This document shows, one piece after another, positions 11,785-23,993 of a stretch of 64,000 bases of DNA; position 1 is the first letter of the stretch; each line of letters begins with the position of its first letter. Location: NCBI GenBank assembly GCA_963691705.1, contig OY829537.1, forward strand, positions 72,375,352 to 72,439,351. Direction: 5' to 3'. This DNA comes from Viola odorata (lineage: Eukaryota; Streptophyta; Magnoliopsida; Malpighiales; Violaceae). Under the pieces are notes generated by a model, which was not told the origin of the DNA, ran no database searches, and saw only the letters and a program-made list of their open reading frames with translations. Made by a program: the position numbers and the translations under genes.

Positions 11785-12648
11785 AATACGTTCGAGGCTC
11801 TACCCCAATTACTCACTCAACCCAATCGGATTGGACCAGCGACCTGATGACTCCAAACTGGTTGTCTACTTTACCCTACAGCTTCACATTAGTTATAACA
11901 ACAAAGATGACTTTAATCACCTAGGCCTAGTAGCTAGTTGATCAGGCTAGAAATAGTCCTAGTAGATTTAATAAGAAAATGTTAAGTGAATAAATATAAA
12001 CCAGTGATATATTAATCTCAATTAGACCTCACGACTTTCCTAAGCAACCTTTGATGATCCTACATAGAACAAGGAAGTTTATCTACTCATATGAGAATTA
12101 AAATAAATAAAGTAAAATAATTGCATAAAGAGAGAGAATGAAGAGTTGGCCGGAGCAAAGCTCCGATTTATTGAATAGAAAGAAGGGGCGCCGGAGGCGG
12201 AAGTATGGTGACAGCAATTCCACAGGCAGAGAGGTGTCCGAAGATCGAAGATGATTTACAAAAGGTGGACATTGTTTCTTAAATATAGAAAGGAAAAATT
12301 CAAAGAAGGAAATAAATAAAAGGGAAATCCTAGATTTAATGGTAATTAATCCGTGATATCTTCTTGCCAAATTGGGGGAGATCCGGAGTGAAGGAGCGGA
12401 TCTTATGATTTCTTTCCTTCCGCGGCTTCCTTCTCCAGTGTTGGTCTGCACTGCTATCACAAGCATTCAGCTGCAAGGGCAAGCTGATCAAAACCATCAT
12501 AATTCCAGCGAGTAATGCATCTTTTAGTAATTTCCCCTCCAAAAGCCCAGATCTGCGAAAAGTAAGGAAACATCAACCAATTAGCAGCATAAAGATCTAA
12601 AAGGGCATGGAAATGGAAGGGAAAATCCCTACAAAATGCATCACATCA
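11785..12648 (-). repeat. 5' LTR of element E, 3' portion and PBS deleted
   Basis: Read on the - strand it begins TGATGTGATGC (12,648) and shows a TATA-like TATATTTAAG (about 12,286), the 'CGGAGC...GCTCCG' palindrome (12,154-12,167, also present near 2,463 in LTR C), an ATGAGTAG block and the GTGAGTA..GGGTAGAGC block shared with LTR C. It should continue for several hundred bases to a primer-binding site, but it passes into the gag leader near 11,785. No tRNA-complementary PBS is visible, so a deletion removed the LTR end and PBS. Confidence 0.6.
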
Positions 12649-13164
12649 CTACTAGTTTATCTTTTTACACCATGTAATGATATGTTTCTAGATCTCTTCT
12701 ACTAGCCTTTTTTTTCTAGGTTACGATGTTTGTAAACCTTTGTGGACAAAAAACAAATAATGACAAAGTTTGCAATTATTCGAATAATTATGGAGTGAGT
12801 GTATTTTACTTACTTTATACATCCAAAGGCATCAAACGGCTATTGCCTACGATCAAAACAACCTTCCCCGAAATGATACGATATGTGGAGCTTATGAAAG
12901 ACCTAGCCCTTAGAGTTGGCTTGGGAACACACTCGAATATGGACGAAAGAAAAATGTTACCATGAATGTAGGGGAGTTGAGCACGACAGTTTCGTCATGA
13001 ACATGCATGAAATTTGAAGATCACAAGATCGTAAAGTAGAAAATAATATGCGCATGTCTCACACGCAAACAACCAATGACGTTTACAAGCCATGATTTCC
13101 TGGATAAACGACTAAAGGAAAGAGTACTCTCAACTTAATCGATTTGTCCCCCAAGATGGTGTCT

Positions 13165-13306
13165 GGCGACATGCCGCCTGGAGCCTAGCGGCATGCCGCT
13201 AGCTGCGACATTGAATTAGAAAAAATGGGAATTTTTGGCGGCATGCCGCTAGGCTAGCTTCGTCTAAAAATTGGCACAAAGTGAGAATTCCTAGCGGTAT
13301 GCCGCC
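13165..13306. repeat. Array of four GGCGGCATGCCGCC-like palindromes
   Basis: Modules start at about 13,165, 13,187, 13,237 and 13,293 (spacings 22, 50 and 56). Each is a 14-bp palindrome with consensus GGCGGCATGCCGCC, with single changes. The same module occurs in the LTRs of elements F and D, with nearly the same spacing, so this is probably a relic LTR fragment. The right half contains GCCGCC, the core of the plant GCC-box. Confidence 0.7.
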
Positions 13307-14106
13307 AGCTTCGGCCAAGAAATTCTTCCAAGTGCTTTTCGGCTTCCGAATGTTGCTCGTTCATCGTCAAAGTGACTCCAAGCATGGTCATATCATCTTT
13401 GCTCATCGTGACTCCGATCCCTAGTAAGGCATTCGTCCATTGTATCAAATTAAGTTTGAGAAACGGTAAGAGAAAAATAAATAGAGGATCAGATTTAAGA
13501 ATAATATACATCATTTTTTATCCAACCATTGTATCAATATTAAATTTTGAGGACATATTCTAGATAAGATTGAGAGGGTACTCTTTATACTATTTGTAAT
13601 TTGTAATATATTTGACAAGAAACATACGAGCAATGATTGTTGTATTAAACCTTATAAACGTAAGTGTCTATGAATGAAAACAAAGGTAAATGCTTGAAGA
13701 CTGACTGTGGGTTGTTCACATCCATGCCATGAAAAATAAAATAGGCTCTGAAATAGTTAAGTAACTATATAGTTTCACTGTATAGTTCACATAAAATAGT
13801 TAAGTGAAATTATATAGTTAAGTAACTATATAACTATCAATTGAACTAATATATGATTTGATACTAGGCACCTTCTAAAGAACTATAAGAATTCGAATGA
13901 GTAGAGAGATAGAGTTAAGGTACTCAAAAGAATTGTCTAAAAATAAATAATAAATAACCAAAAAAAAAATTGATGATACTAATAATAAATATAATAACGT
14001 GCCGATCATAAGTTAGATTTAATCCTAGAAAAAGACAAATTTAGTCAGCGCCTTTTTTTCTTTTTAATTCACTTCTCTATACATATATAGTAAGCTAAGA
14101 TATGAT

Positions 14107-14109
<3 letters not shown>

Positions 14110-14144
<35 letters not shown>
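14110..14144. repeat. (TA)n microsatellite
   Basis: Uninterrupted alternating T and A for about 35 bases in AT-rich spacer DNA. Confidence 0.95.
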
Positions 14145-14146
<2 letters not shown>

Positions 14147-15219
14147 CATCATAAGTAACCATTAAAGCAATAACAAATCAATGATTTTTTTTATATGTTG
14201 CCTCTATTTTAAGCCTATGATTAAATTGGCCAATTCGACAAAAAAAGAAAGATTAAATTAATTATGGTTCGTCCATATCGTCCTAGTATGGACGTACAAT
14301 GTTAGATTCGTTATAAGATCTGTTAGTGGAGTTTAGTAATAAAGAACTATTTTTGGAATAATAGAATCTGTAAGACAGTAAAAGAATGTCTAAGTGATAA
14401 CTATAATTCTCTTTATCTTTTGAATTTGTAAAAAAAAAAAAAGTTCTAAGTAGTTATGGCTGATTTAGTTTAGGAGAAATTATTAAATATATTGGTTATA
14501 TATAAATGGTTCTCATTGTTATTTATCAGAGCAGACAAGTAAACAAACATGAATCTATATTATTGATCGAAGAAAAATAAATTGGGTGCAATTCTCATAT
14601 CTAATTGTAGTGAGAACGTTAATTAACAACTTTTATTATTATCGATCATGTAAGGAAGGCACTAATTGTAGCTTACTTTTCATTTTGTGATATTCATGTT
14701 TATTATTAGTCATTACCAACATATATAGTTTTATGTTATTTGGAATGAATAATTATTTCATTCTTTAAGTAAAAGGTTGCTGATTCAATACTAATTTTAT
14801 ATAAAATAATTATTAGATTCTATATAGATTCAGTTTCAGATTCTAAGTTCATATATATAAATTAGATTTTTTTCTGATTTCTTCATTATCCTCTTTACTT
14901 TTCTGACAGTAGATTGATCTCATTTGGGCATAATGTTTTTCATTTTCTAAACTCAAACTTGAGACCTTAACTAAAGATGGACAAATCTCTTACCATTTAA
15001 CCACAACCGATGTTGCTGCAAAGTTAGAATATAAACTCAATATTTTGTTGTCATAATTTTAGTCCTCTACTATATATTTTAGTTTATTATTTGTTGATTT
15101 GAGTTTATATACGTGCCCTTTAATTTAGGCTAAAAAAATGCAGCATATTTTTATCAAATCAGATTTTTGTTAAAGATATAAGTGAGTTTATAATTTAGTG
15201 ATATTTTTTTATAAAATAG

Positions 15220-15746
15220 GAAGGACGATATCTTGATGATGACAAGGATGATGAATGTAGAGTGAGATACAATAATTTGAATTCACAAGTCTCTAAGGCT
15301 ATAGAGAGTGGAGTTGAGTCTGTAGAAAAGTATGAGTTTCTAATGAGATACTTCGATGAGGCAACTTCAAAACTCATGGATAATTCTATTAATTGGAACA
15401 AGCAGTCCACAGAAAGCCACCTCAAGTGATAAGATTTTGAGTCCATTGAAGATGCGAACAAAAGGTCGTCCTCCATCTAAAAGAAAAATGAACAAAAAAA
15501 AATGCATCAAAGGTTTTTTTTTATTATTATAATTATCTTCAATATTGATTGTGATATTTGTATATGATGATTTTTCTTTAACTTATTAATACTATTTTTT
15601 TCTAATAGAGTGCTCAAGTAAACAGAAGCAAGAAAGATCAACATCAGGTTCATTAAACAGTACAAGGAAGCTTGAAGTCTACAAGTAACTTATCTGAACC
15701 ATCTGAACCATCTACTGTGAATCAATTTGGAACTCAAGAGAGTATG
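15220..15746 (+). pseudogene. FAR1/FHY3-related (FRS) C-terminal fragment, broken
   Basis: A first stretch, after an acceptor-like ATAG, reads RVRYNNLNSQVSKAIESG and VEKYEFLMRYFDEAT. After a one-base frame change it continues LSPLKMRTKGRPPSKRKMN. The order of a helical region followed by a KGRPPSKR basic motif matches the C-termini of FAR1-RELATED proteins, which descend from Mutator transposases. A second exon-like piece (15,609-15,746) follows but contains a stop. No FAR1 DNA-binding or MULE core is seen, so this is a fragment. Family assignment is moderate. Confidence 0.4.
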
Positions 15747-16379
15747 GTATGATAATAAAATCTTAAAGCATTTCATTATATCATTATTTGTTGCTGCAAA
15801 CTTGACTATCATGGATTCTACAAATTAACAACAGTGTATGTAGTGTAGAGTGCAACCAATGTAGGAGTGGTGAACAAGAGAGAATCAGGGGACGTGAGTG
15901 TGATGTAGGTTCCAAGGCTAGCTTTGAGAGGCTGATCATGTTTTGTTTATCACTCAGTGGTCACGTTTTAGGAACCTATTTTGGATGTAATATGAATCAT
16001 TGCACACATCATGTAAACATTTGTTATTTTAAGATTTTTATGTGGAAGTTTTAAACATTTGTTTCTCTATAGAAATTCAAAATCAACTTGAGGTTGTTTG
16101 GTATCAAAATTTGGGAAGAGTTCTGTTCATTTAAACTGAATTCTTTCCAAATTCAGTGCTTGTTACACTTTTTTTTAAACGAATTCAATTCTTACAGAAT
16201 TGAACCATCAAAATTAATACAAGATAGAATTCATGCCAAAATAGGTGTGATTGTTGAAGAATTCATCTAGTTTTTTAATAATTAATTAGTTAATTACTTA
16301 AAAGCCCCTTAACTAATTGTATTAGTTTCTCCTACTCTTCCTTCTGCTCTAGTTTCCTCCAACTAGGTTACTTGTCAAA
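15747..16379. other. Spacer, no gene supported
   Basis: AT-rich sequence. The segment 16,090-16,270 has the GTTTGGTATCAAA phrase and GAATTC/AATTC-rich inverted sequence that also occurs near 24,640-24,825, suggesting a degraded MITE. No coding evidence. Confidence 0.35.
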
Positions 16380-16553
16380 ATTCAGCAACTCGTTTGAATC
16401 AGAGGCTATTGTTGGAGCTCATCCTGTCACCGGCCTCTACGCCGAGCAGATCTTCGGCACTTCATTCACGTCTCCTCACTCACTCAACCAGTGCAGGTAA
16501 CGCTTCTTATTTCTTCTTCCTCTATTGAGCATATTAATATTACATAGAAATGA

Positions 16554-16569
16554 AATTTGGGTACTTGTT
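16554..16569. repeat. Left target-site duplication of the LINE
   Basis: AATTTGGGTACTTGTT, identical over 16 bp to 22,940-22,955. It abuts the poly(A) tail (T-run on the + strand). Confidence 0.95.
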
Positions 16570-16597
16570 TTTTTTTTTTTTGAACGGAATAATTGGA

Positions 16598-19500
16598 TTA
16601 ATTAAAATCTGCAAGTACAAAAGGCGCGATCGCCTCGGGGCATTCCCCTATCCATACATTTCCTAAACCGAAAATCAAAGCCAATTGGCTCAACTCATGT
16701 GCGGGAACATTCGAGGTCCGCTTTGTGTGCGTAAAGGCGCAACTCCGGAACGTAGATGCCAGCCGCATCACTTCCTCCAGAACCAAGCCCGTATAGTTTA
16801 TAGGGAGCTCTCCGTTGGTCAAATCCAGAATGTTCTATAGGCAATCCGATTCGAAGATGACCTTTTCATACCCCCATTGCCTAGCCTGCGTAGCAGCATC
16901 ACGAAGGGCCAAAGCCTCCGCGGTTGGTGCATCTGTCTTATGAGGGAGAAAGAAGGCCCCCGAGAAGGTTGGACTACCTTTATCATCTCGAGCAATGAAC
17001 CCCAAGCCAATCCCAGAATCCCCGATGGCTGCATCTGTATTAATCTTTACCACCCCTGGAGGGGGAGGTGACCATTTCGGATCGGGGTGTGGGCCTATAG
17101 GAGAAGACATCTTTGTTGGCGGACGCCAGGCCTCCTTAAAGTCTGTCAGCAGCTTCCCTCCCCTAATAACCACCTCCTGGATTGTTTCGTCACGTTGACT
17201 GAAGATCCTGTTGTCCTTGAAGTCCACAGCGACCAGAGGGATAATATCAATCTCTCGAGGTCCGATTCATCCAGAGATGCCCTGATTGCTGCAAGCCACT
17301 CAACCCAATCTTCCCCTTGAATCCCCGGAACTCTACCCCAAAAGTCAAATTTTGCCCACACCCCAGCCGCGAAAGGGCAAGACAATAGCAAATATGGGGT
17401 AGACTCAACCTCCACGTTACAACAGGGGCACACTGGGTCCACCGTCAAACCTCTCCGACCCAGGTTCACTCTGGTCGGGAGGGAGTCATTACCCAACCTC
17501 CACATAAAGTTTTTAAACTTTGGAGGGATAGTCAGACCCCAAAGATATTTCCACCACCCTCTAGCTGAACCCTGGTCATACTGAGAGACTGTCGATGTGA
17601 GACTATAGTACCCACTACGGACAGAATACCTCCCGTTTGTGGTGCCCCTCCACACTAGAGTATCATTCGCCTCATCCCGACTAAGCGGTAGGCTTAAAAT
17701 TTCCGATACTTCTTGCGGTAGGAAGAGTTGCTCCACAAGGTCATTGTTCCAACACCGTCTGCCCCGGTCAATCAGCTCAGCCATAGTAGCCTCCTCGCCC
17801 AGAACTGATACTGGCGCTGAGATCATTCCACTTGCAACCGATGGGAGCCATGGGACCTTCCAGATCCGTATCCGTTCTCCATTTCCCACCCGCCAAAAGC
17901 AGCCTTTCTGGAGGACCTCTCGCCCAGCTATGATGCTCCGCCAAACGAAACTAGGGCGATGACCCACCCCCACTTCAAGGAAGTCCGAGTGGGGGTAATA
18001 TCTAGCCTTCCAGATTTGGGAGAGCAAAGAGTTCGGGTTTTTATGTAAGCGCCACCCTTGCTTGACAAGCAGAGCAAGGTTGAATTCCTAGACTTTCCTA
18101 AACCCCCCCCCACTAGAATTTTCTAGTAGCCCTCTCTATCTCTTCACAAATGGAGATAGGGATTTCGAAACAGCTCATCATATATGTAGGGATGGACTGA
18201 ATCCCAGCCTGGGATAGTTTCTTCTCTTTCTACCCCCCCAGTCTCTTGCAAACTCTGTCTCGAATTGATGTGAACAAACCCTTCTTAGCTCGCCCAAAAG
18301 GGACTGGAAGCCCTAAATACTTCTCATGGGAGTCCGTTCCCACCATTCCGAGGCTCCCTGTAACTCGCATTCTAGCATTTTGGCCTACATCCTTGCTGAA
18401 GAATACCTCTGATTTGTCCAAATTGACCTTCTAACCAGACGCCTCCTCATTTGCCTTTGCAAAAATGAGACTGTCATCCGCATAGAACAGGTGGCTGATC
18501 TCTGGACTCCCACGGCAGATCTTGTAGCCATGTATCCTATTAGCCGAAGCTGCAGCTTGGAGCATCGCCGATAGGCCCTTTGCGCAAAGAAGGAACAAGT
18601 AAGGGGACAAGGGGTCCCCCTGCCGAAGACCCCTATCGGGGTAAAATGTGGGACTAGGAGTCCCATTGAGGAGGAGGGCATAAGAGACCGAAGTAACACA
18701 ACGCATCACCAGTGATGTCCATCTAGAGGAGAACCCCAAGCGGGATATGATTGCTTCCAAGAAATTCCACTCTACCCTGTCGTAGGCCTTACTCATATCC
18801 AGCTTGACGCTCATCCTCCCTGGTCCAGAACTCTTAGTATTCATCCCATGAAAGATCTCTTGGGCAATCAGGGCATTATCTGTAATGAGTCTGCCAGGAA
18901 CAAAAGCACTCTGGTTTTTCGTCACTATACTCGGTAGAATCCTCTTCAGGCGATTGGCTAGCACTTTGGTAATCATCTTGAACACGACATTACATAAACT
19001 GATTGGTCGGAACTGGGAGCATTTGGAAGGGTTGGCGACTTTAGGGATAAGGGTGAAGAATGTGTGATTTAGGTAACTGGGGTCCTCCCCATCATTTAAA
19101 ATTCCAAGGACCGCTTTGCAAACAGGGTTTTCTAGAAAAGACCAAATTTTTTGAAAAAAGAGCGGAGGCATTCCATCCGGCCCAGGGGCCTTCGTGGGAT
19201 GCATCTGCTTTAAGGCTTTAAAAACTTCATCTTTAGTGAAAACCTAGTCAAGAGACGAATTCATGGAAAGGGAAACACAGGGAGAAAGGAACTGTAAGAC
19301 TGGCGAAGAAAGGTCACTCTCTCCAGAAGAGAATAAAGATTTGTAGTACTTTAGGAATGTCCCTTCTACTCCCTCACGAGATTCCCTCCAACTACCCGAA
19401 TCATCCTGAATTCTATCAATGGTATTCTTCTTTTTTCTTTGAGAAGCTCGAGCATGAAAGAATTTTGTATTCTTGTCCCCCTCTTCGAGCCAAAGGACCC

Positions 19501-20554
19501 GGGATCGTTGTTTCCACATGACTTCCTCCCTATGGATTAATTCCTCAATCTCCTTACTAACCTGCTCAATTTTATCTAGGGTGGGGTCCGACACAGGTTG
19601 AAACTGTAGCCGACCCAATTTCTCTCTCTTGTCAACAATGGATCTGTGGACATTCCCAATAACTGCCTTACTCCATCGCGAGAGGTTTGCCCCACAGAGC
19701 TTTAGTCGCTGGTCAAAAGAAACTCTGGTCCCCTGAAACTCAGGCCCACTCCACATTTCTTTAACGAATTCAAAGCACGATTCCTCCCTAAGCCATGCTG
19801 CCTCAAAACGAAACACTTTCCCCCTCGGAAGCCTTTCAGCTTCCGAGGTCAACTTAATCAGGATAGAGTAGTGGTCTAACCCAAAGCGGGGGAGATGTTT
19901 AACCACAACAACAGGGAAGTTGCTCATCCACTGCTCATTGGACAACCCTCTATCAAGTCTTTCCATTATGGTCCCATTGCCCCTCTGATTATTACACCAG
20001 GTAAACTTGGGCCCCGTGAAACCAAGGTCGATAAGGTCACAGTCGTCTAGAGTGTTCCGAAAAACTTCCATATCGGAGAAATTTTTACTTATCCCACCCA
20101 GTTTCTCATGGCCCCACAGCACTTCATTGAAATCCCCAACACAGAGCCACGGAAGGGAACTCTTATCCTTAATTGATCGGAGTAAGTCCCAGATTTTGTG
20201 TTTATCTGCAGCGCGCGGCCATCCATATATGCCTGTAAGTCTCCAAGGATGGCTATCCGGAAGGCCATTCAATATTTCAATGTCAATACAATGAGCATCA
20301 CATTGAAGCACGTTCACAGAGATATCTTTTCTACACATCAAAGCCAATCCACCCCTCCTAGTATTACCTTTACAATCAACCGCAAGCACATAAGGAAACG
20401 ACCATTTATTATTCAAAATTCAAAATTCACTTTCATACAGTTTCGTTTCAGACAGAAATACTAAAGTAGGAAACTCTAATCCTAGCAACTTTGAAAATTT
20501 TACCCCTGCCTGAGGGTTCCCAAGCCCCCGACAGTTCCAAAATAAGAGACTCAT
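16598..20554 (-). pseudogene. LINE ORF2: endonuclease, reverse transcriptase, zf-RVT, RNase H
   Basis: The start ATG at 20,554 overlaps the ORF1 stop as ATGA. The APE-type endonuclease has FWNCRGLGNP, SETKL, the GDFNEV motif and LDHYSIL. The RT has KAPGPDGMP, LDMSKAYDRVEW, QGDPLSPYLF and the catalytic YADD (about 18,465). The zinc-finger block FMWRLGNDSLPTR...CPCC is near 17,510-17,430. The RNase H has INTDAAIGDSG, AEALALRDA and ESDCL, and the tail WIGECPEAIAPFVLADFN ends at 16,598. Defects: TGA at 20,422-20,420, TAG at 19,246, 18,433 and 16,837, and frameshifts near a seven-G run (about 18,235) and near 17,220. Confidence 0.92.
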
Positions 20555-22460
20555 GGCTCTAGGCGGGGTTGCTCAGCAACCACCGCCGGACTAGTAACCT
20601 TGTCCGCATCCCAATGCACTGCTCGTTTCTTCCTATGCAAAGCAGATGACGAACCATCACTATCTCCCTCAACTAGGGCCTCTCCCCTTCTCTTCCCAGT
20701 AACTGAGTCTCCCTTGTCCTTATACCTCGGCACACTTTTCCGAGTTGTGCGCATCATCTTTGCAAAACGAGCCACCCTTGGCTTGCGTTGTACCTCAATC
20801 CTGTCCACATGGCTCTGAGCACCTCCAATTAACTTAGAGGAATTAAAAATAATTCCAGTATCAGCTAAAACTGGAAGCCCGGGAGAGAGAAGTTGAGTTT
20901 CTTCCTCCGGATCCTCTTCTGGGTCCTCATCTTCTTCATCCATCAAGGCAGCACCCACTTGGTCCAATTGGCCCAGCCCATGGCCCCCAGCAGCTCCCAA
21001 GCCCGCTGCCAATCCAGAAAAATGCGCCTGGCTGCAGCCAGCCCGAGCAATGGGCTGATTTGGCGGCTGAGGCCCAGACGCAGGAGGCAACACGCACGGC
21101 CCAGCCGCAAGGGTCACGCGCGGCCCATGCGCAATGGAAATGCGGGACCCAGGCCGAAAGCTGCCTTCTCCTATTGCGCGGTCAATCAAGCCCGGCCCAG
21201 CGACACCAGTCCCCAGCCCAGTCCTGCCATCTAAACGAGGCCCACCCCCGGCAGCCCAACAGATGCCTCCAACCCAACCATGTGCCAACCAACAGACTCC
21301 ACCAGCCCACTCTCTTTCTTAGAAATATTTTGGCCAGCTGGGCTTAATCCAGCAGTCACCATGTTCCCTGTTTTAGATTCCAACACGTCCTTGCCATGAT
21401 CTGCAAAGGAGTGGACTGATTGCAGGAGGTGGCTTTCAAACCTGCTGAAGACATGCTCACCTCCTTGCAATTTTTCTAGCAACCCTCCCTCAATAACCAC
21501 CCTTTTCAACCGTTCAACAACGTGGTCAACCATGGAATCGACCCCACTGCCTCTCTCCTCGCGGATCAAGTCACTGCCTCTCTGCGCCAACCTAGAGGAC
21601 GAGCTCTCCACCGAAATTGCAATATTCCGGCTGGTAACCGACTTTCTAGAGATGGAATTATTCCGAAAATCCCCACTGATCAATGTCCTCCCGGACTTAC
21701 TCCCTTGGTGTTTAGGCCTAAAGAATTGCTCGTATGGAAGAGGGTCTTTCCCGAGAGGGTCAGAGCCAAAACGGGTTTTACAATTTTGATGGACATGCCC
21801 CAGTACACCACAGAAATAGCACGCATTTAGCAGCTTTTCATATTCAACATTGATGACAATTTCTCTGCCCAACGAGTTCAGAAATTTTACCTCAGTCACT
21901 AGAGGAAGATCCACATTGATCGAGACACGCGCTTTCACCCAACCCCTGAATTGTCTGAGATCGGCCTCATCCACCGAGACAAAATAACCCAGCTTGTTTC
22001 CCATAATCCGAATGTTTTCTTTGGTACGGAAATTCAAAGGAACGTCATGAAATCGAATTGAGAAAACTGATTTATTCAGCTCTACCTCCTGGAATTGCTC
22101 ATCCCCAGTAACTCTTTTGATCACCACTAAACTTTGATTCCACAACCAAGGGGTCCTATCAAGCACCCGTTCCAAATCAGCCTCCACTTCAAACTGGAAC
22201 AAAAATAGGTTCGATGCTACCATAGTGACCTGAAGTCCCCCCACAAGGCACCACAACACCCTCATGCGATTGATGAATGCCCCAGCAACCCCCAGACTAA
22301 AACCCCGGTCCCCAAAAATCTTCCCGAGAAGGAAGAAACAGTTAAGTTCCACCTTATTTTCCATAACCAAACACTCAGAAACAACACTTTCCGACACCTC
22401 CCCACCCGATAAACCCGACCTACCCACTCTCTCATCGGACATCCCAACTAAATTATCCAT
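20551..22460 (-). pseudogene. LINE ORF1, nucleic-acid-binding protein, one frameshift
   Basis: I choose the ATG at 22,460 (MDNLVGMSDERVG), since the open frame upstream to 22,583 is 5' UTR. Residues about 33-180 match the plant DUF4283 fold, with LFLFQFEVEADLERVLD and PWLWNQSLVVIKR. A CCHC zinc knuckle CYFCGVLGHVHQNC lies at residues 214-227 (21,821-21,780). The frame stops at 21,231, but the true C-terminal tail (acidic DEEDEDPEEDPEEE, then basic KKRAVHWDADKV) continues in another frame from about 21,288 to TGA 20,551, so a frameshift separates them. It coats LINE RNA in active relatives. Confidence 0.85.
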
Positions 22461-22939
22461 TCTCTTGAGGAGGAAGCGAGTAAATAAGAGATTGAGAGAA
22501 AGAAAGAGGGTGACAGAGGGAGAAGAGAAAAGCTGTGATGCGAAAGAAGCGTACTGCATAGTGGATGGGTCTCTAAATACCATCTTAAGGGAAGGAGTTT
22601 AGATGATCAAGACCTCTAGGCTGGTTGGGAGATATGGTTTAGAATTTAAAAAACAGTTTGAAGGCTAAATCAAATTTAAGTAGATTATAGATTTGAAAAT
22701 CAAAAACCTGCTGGATAGATAAGCATAAAATAAAATAATTCTCAAAGTAAAAAGGTAAAAGATTAAAAAGGAGACTTACATGAAGCCAATAAACGAGATG
22801 ATGAGGAGGACCTCGGCCACCAAGGCTGCTGGATCACACAAGGAGATATTTAGGATTTTGCAATGTTTCTGGGATGGTTGAGAGGAAAAACTATTGTCTC
22901 CTCCTCTTGGTTTCTCTTTTTTGTGATCCGGGCCCAACT

Positions 22940-22955
22940 AATTTGGGTACTTGTT
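22940..22955. repeat. Right target-site duplication of the LINE
   Basis: AATTTGGGTACTTGTT, the partner of 16,554-16,569. Spacer or intron sequence continues after it. Confidence 0.95.
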
Positions 22956-23993
22956 AATCACTCAACCAATTTAATTTCTGGGTAAATTAATCTTGAATAA
23001 TTCTTACTCTTATACAATTTTGTCTTAAAGTGCATTTGATTGTGAGAGAACAAAATACTTGTTTGGGTTTGGATGAAAAACCTTGTTCAGGCTAGGAAAA
23101 CTAAATGCGAAACTGAAATCAGTTATTCTGATAGGTTATAGTATTGATGATTTGCTATGAATTTGTGGGAGTTGTTTCATTTTGGTGAGCCTTTTTAATT
23201 GCCAAAGTATGTCTTAGGTATGTTTTGCCATCTACTGCATGGTTTTGCTTTTCATTTCAATGGGGATGATGGTAATTCTCCAATTAATGATTAGATTGCT
23301 AGAGCTGAATTCACTTGATTGTTGTTTGAATTTCAAAGCTATAAGACTTTCTTTCTTAATTGAACATCTTGCATTTCCCACTAATGGCAACCTATTTTTG
23401 TTAGAGGGTTGATTTTTTGTATGCCAATAATTTTAAATTCAAATCATGTTTTATGGTTGATTAAGACTGAAGTGGTGCTAGAAGTAACTTGCAAGAAGCC
23501 TCTTCCTGTTTTTCTCCCCACTCCCTACAATATTTATGGTTGTAAGCATCATTGACATGAGTTAAGCTTTATTAGCCCGTTATTTAACATCCATGACAAA
23601 CACAACTTCAAGATGGGGTGACACTAGGTGCAGTGGGGAAAACCTAATTGCTGATATTGAGTTTTAGAAAGATTGATTAGACCTCATAATTTTATGGTTT
23701 AAGTGCATTTGAGTTGATGAAAAGCATACTTTTGTGAGTTGTTCCTTTTACTTGCATGCCCACTGCTTAAGGATTTAGATAGAGAGAGGGGGAAAGCAGA
23801 GGAGGGGAATGTACACACTCGGATACTTCAGACCATTAAACCACTTCATTCATAATATGTATTTGCACATCCAATACAATGTCTTAACTTGAGCTCCTAT
23901 TTTGTGTACTAAATTTTGTGTACGAAAATATGAAGTTGATTGGGACAAGTTTAATGATTGGTGTTTAACAATGTCATGATTTGATGTTTACAG
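22956..23993. other. Non-coding DNA right of the LINE
   Basis: No coding evidence. The T-rich, ATG-poor composition fits an intron of the candidate transcript at 16,380-24,566. Confidence 0.35.

Larger units (their letters stand above)
3497..12648 (-). mobile_element. Athila-like Ty3/gypsy retrotransposon E, degenerate, 3' end missing
   Basis: On the - strand the order is LTR (12,648 to about 11,785), gag, protease, RT, RNase H, integrase, a spacer with a conserved hairpin, and ORF3 ending at 3,579. Domain order PR-RT-RH-INT marks Ty3/gypsy. The DLG protease, FIDD reverse transcriptase and long post-pol ORF point to the Athila clade. From 11,062 to about 6,950 gag-pol is one continuous frame broken by nonsense codons, with frameshifts only near 11,380-11,060, 11,700-11,390 and 7,210-6,911. 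The 3' UTR and 3' LTR are absent where element C begins, which suggests that C inserted here and the rest of E lies left of the window. Confidence 0.85.
12649..15219. other. AT-rich spacer without supported genes
   Basis: I see no credible gene here. The open frames at 12,726-12,965 (+) and 13,254-13,514 (-) have no recognisable domain. Present: an array of palindromic modules (13,165-13,306), short repeated AGTTAAGTAACTATATAG-type units at 13,755-13,850, and a TA microsatellite at 14,110-14,144. Confidence 0.5.
16570..22939 (-). mobile_element. Full-length plant L1-like LINE with RNase H domain
   Basis: A 6.4-kb non-LTR retrotransposon on the - strand, bounded by perfect 16-bp TSDs, with a short poly(A) at 16,570-16,581. 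It has a 5' UTR of about 480 bp, ORF1 (RNA-binding) and ORF2 (endonuclease, RT, zinc finger, RNase H), the plant L1 layout. The 5' end is present (22,939), so the insertion was not truncated. The perfect TSD suggests fairly recent insertion, yet ORF2 has several stops and frameshifts. Confidence 0.95.

Noticed and set aside
12726..12965. 79-codon + strand frame near the E LTR
   Set aside because: No recognisable motif, no promoter or splice context; not distinguishable from chance.
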